Shown here one piece after another: positions 1 to 8,635 of a stretch of 53,979 nt of DNA. Position numbers and translations under genes: made by a program. Origin of the DNA: Acinetobacter portensis (GTDB lineage Bacteria > Pseudomonadota > Gammaproteobacteria > Pseudomonadales > Moraxellaceae); assembly GCF_009372215.1 (NCBI RefSeq), contig NZ_LWRV01000080.1:82896-136874 (forward strand), written 5' to 3'. The stretch's first letter is position 1; each line of letters starts with the position of its first letter. The notes under the pieces are model-generated. The model made no database searches, was not told the origin of the DNA, and was given only the letters and a program-made list of their open reading frames with translations.

Positions 1-21
1 ATTTGAGATTTGAGATTTGAG
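1..21. repeat. 7-bp tandem repeat, three copies
   Basis: ATTTGAG is repeated three times head to tail at the window edge, so the true copy number is unknown. It lies just beyond the terminator of the small minus-strand ORF. No coding potential is seen in it. Confidence 0.85.
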
Positions 22-50
22 AAGATTATTATTTTTATAAGATTTTAAGC

Positions 51-85
51 AAAAAAAAAGAAGATAAAGCTTAGGCTTGATCTTC
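51..85 (-). terminator. Intrinsic terminator of the small minus-strand ORF
   Basis: On the minus strand an 11-base arm (85-75) pairs with 70-60 with one mismatch, around a four-base loop (74-71), followed by nine T (59-51). The loop contains the stop codon of the 29-residue ORF, so the hairpin overlaps the end of that gene and closes a monocistronic unit. Confidence 0.85.
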
Positions 86-160
86 TTGCTGACCGTAGAA
101 CCAAGTTGCTGCGATAAACATAGAAAAACCAACCACTGACATCACTGCTGTAACCATCAT
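71..160 (-). CDS. 29-residue single-span membrane microprotein, probably PhoB-regulated
   Basis: The ORF encodes MMVTAVMSVVGFSMFIAATW followed by FYGQQEDQA: one hydrophobic helix (about residues 3-22) and a short polar acidic tail, so a single-span inner-membrane microprotein is likely. A second ATG follows the first directly. A weak purine stretch (GAG) lies about 6 bases upstream. Support for a real gene comes from its surroundings: a near-consensus Pho box and a -10-like hexamer at the right distance upstream, and an intrinsic terminator at its stop codon. I do not recognise the family. It does not look like CydX or KdpF. Function is unknown; a phosphate-starvation role is inferred only from the promoter. 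Confidence 0.6.
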   Translation of the reverse strand: MMVTAVMSVVGFSMFIAATWFYGQQEDQA

Positions 161-185
161 TTCATACTCTAACTTTGATATGAAT

Positions 186-219
186 ATTATCTTAAAGTTT
201 TATGACAGTTATATGACAA
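186..219 (-). promoter_or_regulatory. Pho box with -10 element driving the 29-residue ORF
   Basis: Read on the minus strand, 219-201 is TTGTCATATAACTGTCATA. This is two half-sites 11 bases apart and matches the Enterobacteria PhoB consensus (CTGTCATAWAWCTGTCAY) at all but the first base. Nine bases further on, a GATAAT hexamer (191-186) sits where the -10 of a PhoB-activated promoter is expected. Phosphate response is an inference from the motif. Confidence 0.75.
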
Positions 220-319
220 ATATGAAACATTATAAATAATTATTATAGCAATAAATATCAATTACTTAGTAAATAAAAGTACATTCTACGCTATCAAATA
301 TTACAAATATTTCATGAAA

Positions 320-379
320 TATGACAAGAAAAACATCAAAAAACCATCAAATATGACAGCTAGAACCACAATTATGACA
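320..379 (-). promoter_or_regulatory. Additional PhoB-like half-sites
   Basis: TGTCATA occurs on the minus strand at 326-320, 358-352 and 379-373, in the same orientation as the Pho box. Spacings are 32 and 21 bases, close to whole helical turns. They may be auxiliary PhoB sites or a control region shared with fumA. The rest of 220-483 is AT-rich and has no other recognisable feature. Confidence 0.45.
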
Positions 380-483
380 ACACATTAAACTTTCGCCCAA
401 AGCTTGATCAAAACACCCACAAAACTCACTTTTTATCTTATAATTTAGCCCGCTAGCTAACAGCCCGCTCAAGAGATTTTTGT

Positions 484-2214
484 ATGACTACTATTATCAA
501 GCAAGATGACTTGATCACATCGGTTAAAGATGCGCTTCAGTTCATTTCATACTACCACCCACAAGACTTCATCCAAGCGATGAGCCGTGCGTATGACCGT
601 GAAGAAAACAAAGCTGCAAAAGATGCGATCGCACAAATCTTAATTAACTCTCGTATGTGTGCAGAAGGACATCGTCCAATTTGCCAAGATACCGGTATCG
701 TAAACGTATTCGTTGAAGTGGGCATGGACGTTAAATTCGATTTAACGATGGGCTTAGACGACGCGATTAATGAAGGTGTACGCCAAGGTTACTTAGAAAA
801 CTCAAATATCCTACGCGCATCTGTACTTGCAGACCCTGCTTTTGGTCGTAAGAATACTAAAGACAATACACCTGCTGTGATCTACCACAAACTTGTTCCA
901 GGTAACAAAGTAGATATCACTGTTGCAGCAAAAGGTGGCGGTTCAGAGAACAAATCTAAACTGGCAATGCTTAACCCATCTGACTCAATCGTGGATTGGG
1001 TACTTAAAACTGTTCCTACGATGGGTGCAGGCTGGTGTCCACCGGGTATGCTGGGTATTGGTATTGGTGGTACTGCTGAAAAAGCCATGATGCTAGCAAA
1101 AGAAGCACTCATGGAAGAATTGGACATGGACGAACTTCTTCGTCGTGGTCCACAAAGCAAACTTGAAGAACTTCGTATCGAAATCTTCGAAAAAGTAAAT
1201 GCACTTGGTATTGGCGCACAAGGTCTTGGCGGTTTAACCACTGTTCTTGACATCAAGATTAAAGATTACCCTTGTCACGCTGCGGGCAAACCAGTCGGTA
1301 TGATTCCAAACTGTGCTGCAACTCGCCACGCACACTTCACATTAGATGGTTCAGGCGTTGCAAATATTATTGCACCTAGCTTATCTGACTATCCTGAAGT
1401 GACTTGGGATTCTTCAACATCGAAAAGTGTTGACCTAGATAACTTAACGCAAGAAGAAATGAACCAATGGCAGCCGGGCGACACCTTGCTTCTTAACGGT
1501 ACAATCTATACAGGTCGTGACGCTGCTCACAAACGTATGGTTGATATGTTAAACAACGGTGAAGAGCTTCCTGTAGATCTTAAAGGTAAATTTATTTACT
1601 ACGTAGGTCCTGTAGATCCTGTTGGTGATGAAGTGGTTGGCCCTGCTGGCCCGACTACAGCGACTCGTATGGATAAATTCACACGTCAAGTACTCGAAGC
1701 AACTGGTCTTTATGGCATGATTGGTAAAGCAGACCGTGGTCCTGCTGCCGTTGAAGCAATTAAAGACAACAAAGCAACTTACTTGATGGCTGTGGGTGGT
1801 GCTGCTTACTTAGTATCTAAAGCAATCCGTGAAGCTGAAGTTGTTGCCTTTGCTGACCTTGGTATGGAAGCAATCTACAAGTTTGTTGTAAAAGATATGC
1901 CTGTATCTGTAGCTGTTGACGTAAATGGTACGTCTATTCATGCAACTGCACCAAAAATTTGGCAAGCGAAAATTGGTAAAATCCCAGTAACAGATGCCAT
2001 CAAACAAGTTGTGAAAGAAGTTTATACCGAAGAAGAAATTAAAGCCTATAACACCTTTTTATCAACACCAGAAGGCAAATCAATTAACAGAAAAAGTACG
2101 GATACAATGCTAAAAATTCAAACAGCAATTGAAAGGATCGCCCAAGAAACGATGCAAAATTCAGACTATGAAAAAGAAATTTTGAAAATAATTGAACCAT
2201 TAACAAAACACTGA
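484..2214 (+). CDS. fumA: Class I fumarate hydratase with a DUF2059-like C-terminal extension
   Basis: Iron-sulfur fumarase of the TCA cycle, converting fumarate to malate in the cytoplasm. Both class I halves are present. The three expected cluster cysteines are visible: C67 in CQDTG, C185 in GWCPPG and C277 in NCAATRH, spaced as in E. coli FumA. The enzyme part ends near residue 507 (KIGKIPVTDAIK), the usual length of the short class I form. Residues 508-576 are extra and resemble the DUF2059 domain, with a TEEEIKAYNTFLSTPEGK signature. Codon choice in the tail is more AT-rich than in the enzyme part. The frame is open throughout, so the product appears to be a fusion. A terminator shared with clpX follows. 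The fumarase call is secure; the origin of the tail is inferred. Confidence 0.95.
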   Translation: MTTIIKQDDLITSVKDALQFISYYHPQDFIQAMSRAYDREENKAAKDAIAQILINSRMCAEGHRPICQDTGIVNVFVEVGMDVKFDLTMGLDDAINEGVRQGYLENSNILRASVLADPAFGRKNTKDNTPAVIYHKLVPGNKVDITVAAKGGGSENKSKLAMLNPSDSIVDWVLKTVPTMGAGWCPPGMLGIGIGGTAEKAMMLAKEALMEELDMDELLRRGPQSKLEELRIEIFEKVNALGIGAQGLGGLTTVLDIKIKDYPCHAAGKPVGMIPNCAATRHAHFTLDGSGVANIIAPSLSDYPEVTWDSSTSKSVDLDNLTQEEMNQWQPGDTLLLNGTIYTGRDAAHKRMVDMLNNGEELPVDLKGKFIYYVGPVDPVGDEVVGPAGPTTATRMDKFTRQVLEATGLYGMIGKADRGPAAVEAIKDNKATYLMAVGGAAYLVSKAIREAEVVAFADLGMEAIYKFVVKDMPVSVAVDVNGTSIHATAPKIWQAKIGKIPVTDAIKQVVKEVYTEEEIKAYNTFLSTPEGKSINRKSTDTMLKIQTAIERIAQETMQNSDYEKEILKIIEPLTKH

Positions 2215-2228
2215 ATTTATGTTTAAAC

Positions 2229-2260
2229 AAAAAAAACGCGCCTTAAGGCGCGTTTTTTTA
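2229..2260. terminator. Bidirectional terminator between fumA and clpX
   Basis: An ACGCGCC/GGCGCGT stem with a TTAA loop, flanked by A-runs and T-runs, serves the two convergent genes. Confidence 0.9.
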
Positions 2261-2273
2261 AAACAAAAATAAA

Positions 2274-3584
2274 TTAAGCAGATTTATTTACCAACTTAAG
2301 ATCAACTTTTGCTTCTTCTTTTTTAACTTCTTGCTTTGGCTGACGCTCAGCTTTAAGCTCTGGTTGAGCATTATCATTAATAACCGCTTCATTCACCACA
2401 ACCGTGCCAACATCTGTACGGCTTGGTAAGTCATACATTGTTTCAAGCAATGAGTTTTCAAGAATAGAACGCAAACCACGTGCACCCGTATTACGTTCTA
2501 ATGCTTTTTTCGCAACAGCACGTAATGCAGTTTTTTCAAAAACTAAATCTACATTTTCCATGTCAAATAAGTATTGATATTGACGTGTTAATGCATTTTT
2601 AGGTTCAGTCAGAATTTGCATTAATGCATCTTCATCTAGCTCATCAAGTGTTGCAACAACAGGAACACGACCAATGAATTCTGGAATTAAACCAAACTTC
2701 ACTAAGTCATTTGATTCAACTTGACGGAACAAATCAGAAAGCTTTTTAGTTTCATCTTTTTTACGCACTTCTGCAGTAAAACCAATGCCACCTTTTTCTT
2801 GACGTTGTTGCACAATTTTTTCAAGACCCGAGAATGCACCACCACAAATAAATAAGATGTTTGAAGTATCAACTTGAATCAATTCTTGTTGAGGATGCTT
2901 GCGACCACCTTGTGGTGGAATTGCAGCAACTGTTCCTTCAATCATTTTAAGTAAAGCTTGTTGTACACCTTCACCTGAAACATCACGTGTAATTGATGGG
3001 TTTTCAGATTTACGCGTAATCTTGTCGATTTCATCGATATAGATAATGCCCTTTTGCGCTTTTTCTACATCGTAATCTGCTTTTTGAAGAAGTTTTTGTA
3101 CAATATTTTCAACATCTTCACCCACATAACCTGCTTCGGTTAATGTAGTTGCATCTGCAATTGCAAAAGGAACATCAAGTAAACGAGCAAGTGTTTGAGC
3201 AAGCAATGTTTTACCTGAACCTGTAGGACCTACAAGCATGATGTTACTTTTTGAAATTTCGATACCATCTTCTGCTTTATGACCACTATTTTGCACTTTT
3301 AAGCGTTTGTAATGGTTATAAACTGCAACAGATAACGTTTTTTTCGCAACATCTTGACCAATTACATATTGGTCTAATGCCGCACGAATTTCATGTGGCT
3401 TTGGTAATGGTTTAGTCGCCCAATCGCTAGATTCTACTTGCTGACTGGTTTGCACTAAATCTAGGCATACGTCCACACACTCATTACAGATATATGCGTC
3501 CTCGCCTGCAATCAGTTTCCCGACTTCAGACTGCGTTTTACCGCAAAATGAACAACTCTTATGTTCTTGAGGATGTTCGGACAT
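2274..3584 (-). CDS. clpX: ATP-dependent Clp protease, ATP-binding subunit ClpX
   Basis: AAA+ unfoldase that feeds substrates to ClpP. The N-terminal zinc-binding domain has cysteines at 11, 14, 33 and 36. Walker A GPTGSGKT lies at 119-126, the GYVG pore loop at 152-155, Walker B IIYIDE at 180-185, the RKH loop at 228-230 and the IGF loop that docks on ClpP at 267-269. At 436 residues it is slightly longer than E. coli ClpX because of a lysine/glutamate-rich C-terminal tail (about 410-436). It lies 26 bases downstream of clpP on the same strand, so the two are very probably co-transcribed. Confidence 0.98.
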   Translation of the reverse strand: MSEHPQEHKSCSFCGKTQSEVGKLIAGEDAYICNECVDVCLDLVQTSQQVESSDWATKPLPKPHEIRAALDQYVIGQDVAKKTLSVAVYNHYKRLKVQNSGHKAEDGIEISKSNIMLVGPTGSGKTLLAQTLARLLDVPFAIADATTLTEAGYVGEDVENIVQKLLQKADYDVEKAQKGIIYIDEIDKITRKSENPSITRDVSGEGVQQALLKMIEGTVAAIPPQGGRKHPQQELIQVDTSNILFICGGAFSGLEKIVQQRQEKGGIGFTAEVRKKDETKKLSDLFRQVESNDLVKFGLIPEFIGRVPVVATLDELDEDALMQILTEPKNALTRQYQYLFDMENVDLVFEKTALRAVAKKALERNTGARGLRSILENSLLETMYDLPSRTDVGTVVVNEAVINDNAQPELKAERQPKQEVKKEEAKVDLKLVNKSA

Positions 3585-3610
3585 ATTTACTCCAATAACT
3601 AATCTTTTTT

Positions 3611-4222
3611 TTAAATTGATGGGCGTTTAGATAAAACTTCATCGACTAAGCCGTATTCTTTTGCTTGTTGTGCAGTCATGAAATTGTCACGATCTGTATC
3701 TTTAGCAAGGCGTTCATAGTCTTGACCACTATGTTCAGCCATTAAACGGTTTAAACGCTCTTTAATGAATAGAATTTCACGTGCATGAATTTCAATATCA
3801 GAGGCTTGACCACGGAAGCCACCAAGCGGTTGGTGAATCATCACACGTGCATTTTCAAGGCAATAACGCTTACCTTCAGCACCAGCATTGAGTAAGAATG
3901 CACCCATTGACGCAGCTTGACCTAAACAATAAGTCACAACGTCTGGCTTAATAAATTGCATAGTATCGTAAATTGCCATACCAGCAGTTACAGAGCCACC
4001 AGGTGAATTGATATATAAGTGGATATCTTTATCTGGATTTTCAGCTTCTAAGAACAACATTTGCGCCACAATTAAGTTCGCCATGTTGTCTTCAACTTCA
4101 CCTGTTAAAAAAATCACACGTTCACGTAAAAGGCGTGAGAAAATATCAAATGAACGTTCACCACGGGAAGACTGTTCTACCACCATTGGAACTAAAGCAT
4201 TTTCAATTGTTGGAACATACAT
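3611..4222 (-). CDS. clpP: ATP-dependent Clp protease, proteolytic subunit ClpP
   Basis: Serine peptidase that forms the tetradecameric chamber of ClpXP and ClpAP. The catalytic triad is visible: S105 in [10 protein letters not shown]130 in MIHQPLGG and D179, spaced as in E. coli. Its length of 203 residues is typical. It precedes clpX and follows tig in the conserved order tig-clpP-clpX. A terminator separates it from tig, so clpP probably has its own promoter in the 190-base gap upstream. Confidence 0.98.
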   Translation of the reverse strand: MYVPTIENALVPMVVEQSSRGERSFDIFSRLLRERVIFLTGEVEDNMANLIVAQMLFLEAENPDKDIHLYINSPGGSVTAGMAIYDTMQFIKPDVVTYCLGQAASMGAFLLNAGAEGKRYCLENARVMIHQPLGGFRGQASDIEIHAREILFIKERLNRLMAEHSGQDYERLAKDTDRDNFMTAQQAKEYGLVDEVLSKRPSI

Positions 4223-4372
4223 ACGTTTATTTATTCCTAAATTCTTGTGAGTTAACCCATAGCCACAATATGAGGGATATTTGCCAAAATTGCAAAATAT
4301 TCGAGATTAAATAGCAGAAATTTTTACATCAAACTCATCAAAGAAAAAGTGATTTCTATATTTTATTTTCAT

Positions 4373-4402
4373 AAAAAAAGGCGCTTTAAGCGCCTTTTTT
4401 TA
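4373..4402 (-). terminator. Terminator downstream of tig
   Basis: An AGGCGC/GCGCCT stem flanked by A7 and T7 lies just after the tig stop codon, between tig and clpP. Confidence 0.9.
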
Positions 4403-4415
4403 TTTCAGCTAGAAA

Positions 4416-5747
4416 TTAGCCTTGTTGACGAGCTTGTTGCTCTTTCAATAAGTCTTCATAGCTTACTTTTGTATCAGTTACTTTAGCAGAAGCTAAAATG
4501 TGATCTACAACTTGATCTTCTAATACAACAGCTTCAATTTGTTGACGTTGTTGAGCATCATTTTTGAAGAATTCGATTACTTCGTTTGGATCTTCGTAAG
4601 AAGAAGCCATGTCAGCAATGTAAGCTTCAACACGAGCAGCATCTACTTCAATTTTAGATTCAGCTAAAACACGGCTTACTAATACGCCAAGCTTAACTGC
4701 TTTTTCAGCTTGCTCTTTGAACAAATCATCTGGAAGCATGCTGCTATCAAATGCTTTAGCGCCTTGAGCACCAAACTGTTGAGTAAATTGTTGAATCATT
4801 TGTTGACGTTGACGGTCAATTTCTTGAGTTAACATAGACTCAGGAATTTCAACTTCGTTTGCAGCTACAAGTGCATCAAAAGCTGCGCCTTTAACTTGGT
4901 TACGAAGACCATTTTTCACTTCACGTTCCATGTTTTTGCGAACGTCAGCTTTAAGTTTTTCAACGCCTTCTTCTTCAGTCAAACCAAATACTTTTAAGAA
5001 TTCAGCATCAATTTCTGGAAGTTTTTGTTTTTCAACAAGCTTCACAGTAATTTTGAATTGAGCAGCTTTACCTGCAAGGTTTTCAGCTTGGTAGTCTTCA
5101 GGGAAAGTTACATCAATAACTTTCTCTTCGCCTTTCTTCATACCAACGATACCGTCTTCGAAGCCAGGGATCATACGACCTGAACCTAATACAAGTTTAA
5201 AGTCTTCAGAAGAACCGCCTTCAAACTTCTCGCCATCTACAGAACCTTCAAAGTCGAAAGTTACTTGCATGTCTTTTTTAGCCATGCCTTTCGTTTCAGC
5301 CCAAGAAGCGCGTTGCTTTTGAAGATTTTCGATCATTTGATCTACATCTTTGTCGTTTACTTCAGTTGATTTACGTTCAACTGTTAAACCATCAAACTTA
5401 ACATCAACTTCAGGATAAACTTCTACAGTTGCTTCATAAACTAAAGCATCATCTTTCATTTCAGTTTTATCGATGTTTGGCATACCAACAGCGTTGATTT
5501 TCTCTTGTTGGATTGCTTCGAAAACTGTGTCACGAATAATGTCGTTAACAACTTCTTGATAAATACCAGCACCGTATTCGCGACGAACTACGTTCACAGG
5601 TACTTTACCCGCACGGAAGCCGTTAATCTTTACAGTTTTGGCAGTGCGTTTCAAACGAGCTTCAAATTGCTCATTAATACGGCTCGTCGGTACAGATACG
5701 TTTAAACGACGGGCAACGCCCGAAACCGCTTCAGAAGTTACTTGCAT
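4416..5747 (-). CDS. tig: Trigger factor, ribosome-associated chaperone and prolyl isomerase
   Basis: Binds the ribosome near the exit tunnel and shields nascent chains. The N-terminal ribosome-binding domain contains the signature loop GFRAGKVP (43-50), close to the classic GFRPGKVP. A FKBP-type PPIase domain follows at about 160-245, with motifs such as [12 protein letters not shown] and GFEDGIVGM. The helical C-terminal chaperone domain is rich in glutamine. Its length of 443 residues is normal. It is the first gene of the tig-clpP-clpX cluster but is separated from clpP by a strong terminator. Confidence 0.98.
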   Translation of the reverse strand: MQVTSEAVSGVARRLNVSVPTSRINEQFEARLKRTAKTVKINGFRAGKVPVNVVRREYGAGIYQEVVNDIIRDTVFEAIQQEKINAVGMPNIDKTEMKDDALVYEATVEVYPEVDVKFDGLTVERKSTEVNDKDVDQMIENLQKQRASWAETKGMAKKDMQVTFDFEGSVDGEKFEGGSSEDFKLVLGSGRMIPGFEDGIVGMKKGEEKVIDVTFPEDYQAENLAGKAAQFKITVKLVEKQKLPEIDAEFLKVFGLTEEEGVEKLKADVRKNMEREVKNGLRNQVKGAAFDALVAANEVEIPESMLTQEIDRQRQQMIQQFTQQFGAQGAKAFDSSMLPDDLFKEQAEKAVKLGVLVSRVLAESKIEVDAARVEAYIADMASSYEDPNEVIEFFKNDAQQRQQIEAVVLEDQVVDHILASAKVTDTKVSYEDLLKEQQARQQG

Positions 5748-5921
5748 GGCTTCCTCGATATAATTGGAAATAACAGTTTTTTAAAAGTGCCACATTATAT
5801 GACAACATTTAAAGATATACAAAAAAAGGATTATATCACTTTTAGCTATAGTCTTTGTACAAAGCACTTGCTCATATTTATTAGGTAACAATCAAGAGGA
5901 AATTGTGTAGTTTTAATTGCA

Positions 5922-5940
5922 AATAATAATACTTATCGTT
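5922..5940 (+). promoter_or_regulatory. Putative Fur box upstream of the first TonB-dependent receptor
   Basis: AATAATAATACTTATCGTT matches the 19-bp Fur consensus GATAATGATAATCATTATC at 12 positions. It lies about 60 bases before the start of an iron-type receptor, where a Fur operator would be expected. Confidence 0.5.
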
Positions 5941-6000
5941 ACCATTGAGATACTTGTTTACTTTGTGTATTTTTTATTCTTTTTTTATTAGGGCATTGTT

Positions 6001-8214
6001 ATGAATTACATTAAAAGTCGTAAGAAACGAACAAGAATCGCTGTTGCCTCTTTAATCAGCTTTTCAACTCCACTTACATTTGCAGACCAAGATCAAAACT
6101 CACATCAACTTGAAACAATCTCCTCTACGGCAGAGCACACAAGCTATTATATTAAAGAATCTAATAATTCAAAAATAACAACAAAACTTCTAGATACACC
6201 ACGCACAATCAACATTATTTCTAAAGAAGAAATTGATGAACGTGGTGCTACGTCTTTGCAAGATGTTCTAAGAACCACCCCTGGCATTACCTTAGGGGCT
6301 GGTGAAGGAGGAACACCAATGGGTGATCGTCCTTTTATTCGTGGTTATGAAGCAAGTACAGATATTCTTATTGACGGCATGCGTGATTATGCACGTGGAT
6401 CTCATGAAACATTTAACCTTGAAGCTGTAGAAGTGAGTAAAGGTCCTGGGTCTGTATATTCAGGACGTGGCTCTACAGGTGGTACGATTAATTTAATTAC
6501 TAAAAAACCTAAAGATAAAACAGAATCCGAAATTACTTCTGAATATCAAACATCTGGTAAAGGACATACAAAATATCGCTTCACTACAGATAACAATATT
6601 GCCATTAACGACAATATTGCTGTGCGCTTAAATGCAATGCTAGATCAAGGCGAAACTGCTCGACGTGATAATGTTGAAGTTGACCGTTGGGGTATTGCGC
6701 CATCTATCACTTTTGGTCTGAACACACCAACACGTTTAACTTTAGGTTATAACTACTTAGAGTTTAATGATACCCCAGATATGGGAGTACCATTTAGCAA
6801 TACAATGAATTTATGGGGAAATACCCCTTTTGAAGGTGGTAAGTTTGATACTAACTATGGTCGCCCGGGTGTTGATTTCAGAAAATATGAATCTGAAAGC
6901 TTTAACTTAAATCTTGAACATGATTTCAACGACAATCTTTCTCTAAAAGCTGTAGTAAAAGACTTAACGAGTATGCAAGATTACTTCTTTACTCGTGTAA
7001 GTTTTGAATGTACTAACCGTGGTGGTTCTGCCATAAATACAGACAACTCAGCATGTAGTGCAAATGGTACAGATCTTTATTATAACCGTGGAGATCGCGC
7101 TCGATATCGTGAAAGTCATTCAAGTGTTGGTCAACTTGACCTAACAGGTAAATTTAATACCGGAAATATTACACACAACTTTGTTGTTGGTGCAGATTAC
7201 AGTAAAGAGCGCATTAGCAACAAAGATACAACTGTTACAGGTTTACCATCTAATGAAAAAGTTGACTTGTACAATCCAACGTACGGTGATTATAGTAATT
7301 TTAAAATCACTTACGGTCCTAAAACTCGTGCAGGTGAAATTGAAGTCTTTGGTCTTTACTTATTCGACAACATAAATCTGACAGAAAAGTTTGATGTTAA
7401 TCTAGGTTTACGTTTTGATGATTATAAATCTACTGATTTAATCGATACTGTATCTGACAATATGTTCAACTACCAACTTGGTACTGTATATAAAATCGCA
7501 CCTAATGGTCGTATTTATGCTAACTACGCAACTTCAATGAATCCTAGTGGTGATAACTTAGGACAAGCTGGCGGTGCTGATGGTGTAGCAAGCGGTAATA
7601 GACTAAGTGACAATATCGATCCAGAAGAAACTCGTAGTATTGAACTGGGGACTAAATGGGAAGTACTTAATGAGCGCTTAGCTTTAAATGCCGCTATATT
7701 TGAAACTAAAAAAACGAATGCACGTACAACTGATATTGATGGAACTGTAAGTGTTAATGGTAAAAATCGTGTTCGTGGTTTTGAACTAAGTGCAATTGGG
7801 CAAATTACACCGAAGTGGGATATTTCCGCTGGATACACCTATCTAGATAGCAAAATTCTAGATAATGGCTATGTAAATGGTGCTATCAGTCCAGAGAATG
7901 GCAATAAAATGAAATATATTGCTAAAAATAGTGCTAATTTGTGGACGACTTACCAAGTCCTAGATAAATTGCGTCTTGGTGGTGGCATTTCATATGTAGA
8001 TGATCGTTTCGCGAACGATGCAAATGAATACATATTGCCATCACATGTCCGTTTTGATGCATTCGCAAGTTACCAATTAATGCCAGAAGTAGGTCTTCAA
8101 TTAAATATTAACAACATTACAAACGAACGTATTTACGATGCTTCACATGTTGGTATTTTCTCAACTGTAGCTCCTGGTCGCTCATTTGCCCTTAAAGGAA
8201 CATATCGTTTCTAA
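6001..8214 (+). CDS. TonB-dependent siderophore receptor, catecholate type
   Basis: Outer-membrane ferric-siderophore importer of 737 residues. A signal peptide (about 1-28, ending TFADQ) is followed by a possible TonB box (LETISS). The plug domain has LLDTPRTINIISKEEI, then RPFIRGYE and VEVSKGPGSVYSGRGSTGG. The 22-strand barrel ends in the expected terminal aromatic residue (GTYRF). Two cysteines in a long surface loop (near residues 338 and 353) may form a disulfide. It is clearly paralogous to the next gene, PiuA, and belongs to the Fiu/PiuA group, but I cannot name its substrate. It has its own terminator and a Fur-like box upstream, so it is probably a monocistronic iron-repressed unit. 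Confidence 0.93.
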   Translation: MNYIKSRKKRTRIAVASLISFSTPLTFADQDQNSHQLETISSTAEHTSYYIKESNNSKITTKLLDTPRTINIISKEEIDERGATSLQDVLRTTPGITLGAGEGGTPMGDRPFIRGYEASTDILIDGMRDYARGSHETFNLEAVEVSKGPGSVYSGRGSTGGTINLITKKPKDKTESEITSEYQTSGKGHTKYRFTTDNNIAINDNIAVRLNAMLDQGETARRDNVEVDRWGIAPSITFGLNTPTRLTLGYNYLEFNDTPDMGVPFSNTMNLWGNTPFEGGKFDTNYGRPGVDFRKYESESFNLNLEHDFNDNLSLKAVVKDLTSMQDYFFTRVSFECTNRGGSAINTDNSACSANGTDLYYNRGDRARYRESHSSVGQLDLTGKFNTGNITHNFVVGADYSKERISNKDTTVTGLPSNEKVDLYNPTYGDYSNFKITYGPKTRAGEIEVFGLYLFDNINLTEKFDVNLGLRFDDYKSTDLIDTVSDNMFNYQLGTVYKIAPNGRIYANYATSMNPSGDNLGQAGGADGVASGNRLSDNIDPEETRSIELGTKWEVLNERLALNAAIFETKKTNARTTDIDGTVSVNGKNRVRGFELSAIGQITPKWDISAGYTYLDSKILDNGYVNGAISPENGNKMKYIAKNSANLWTTYQVLDKLRLGGGISYVDDRFANDANEYILPSHVRFDAFASYQLMPEVGLQLNINNITNERIYDASHVGIFSTVAPGRSFALKGTYRF

Positions 8215-8235
8215 ATAAACGATATTCAATGTAAT

Positions 8236-8271
8236 AAAAAAGGGGGATTTCTATAAATCCCCCTTTTTTTT
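8236..8271 (+). terminator. Terminator after the first receptor
   Basis: A GGGGGATTT/AAATCCCCC stem with a CTAT loop is followed by eight T. Confidence 0.93.
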
Positions 8272-8635
8272 ATGACTCATAAAAAATAAATATCTTTCAT
8301 GAGTATGACTTACAGAAAGCTTCAATGAATATCACTAAATTTATTTCACGCAGTGAAGCACTTTCAAAAAGTCACCACGTATTAAGCCTAAACTGAATGC
8401 ATTATTATCCTTAATTAAACTACATTCATATTCCCAATAATTAAAGAAAAAACATACGATTTTATCTATTCCATTATAAAACATGAACTTAAATTATTTT
8501 TGTTACATTATTTCATTCAAACTTCCTTATTTTCTACACAAAAGAATCGTTATTACCAATTTCAACCTACAGACTAAATAAATAGGAATCATTACTATTC
8601 GCACTCAATATTCTCCTCTATCCGTTGGGTTTGAA
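8272..8635. other. Intergenic control region between the two receptors
   Basis: AT-rich, no credible ORF. It carries Fur-like sequences near its right end and presumably the piuA promoter. A short inverted pair (ATGACTCAT at about 8272-8280 with ATGAGTATG near 8299) is the only other structure noted. Confidence 0.6.
8581..8599 (+). promoter_or_regulatory. Weak putative Fur box upstream of piuA
   Basis: AATAGGAATCATTACTATT matches the Fur consensus at 10 of 19 positions. A second related stretch, GAATCGTTATTACC, lies at about 8544-8557. Taken alone the match is weak; the iron-receptor context makes it plausible. Confidence 0.4.
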
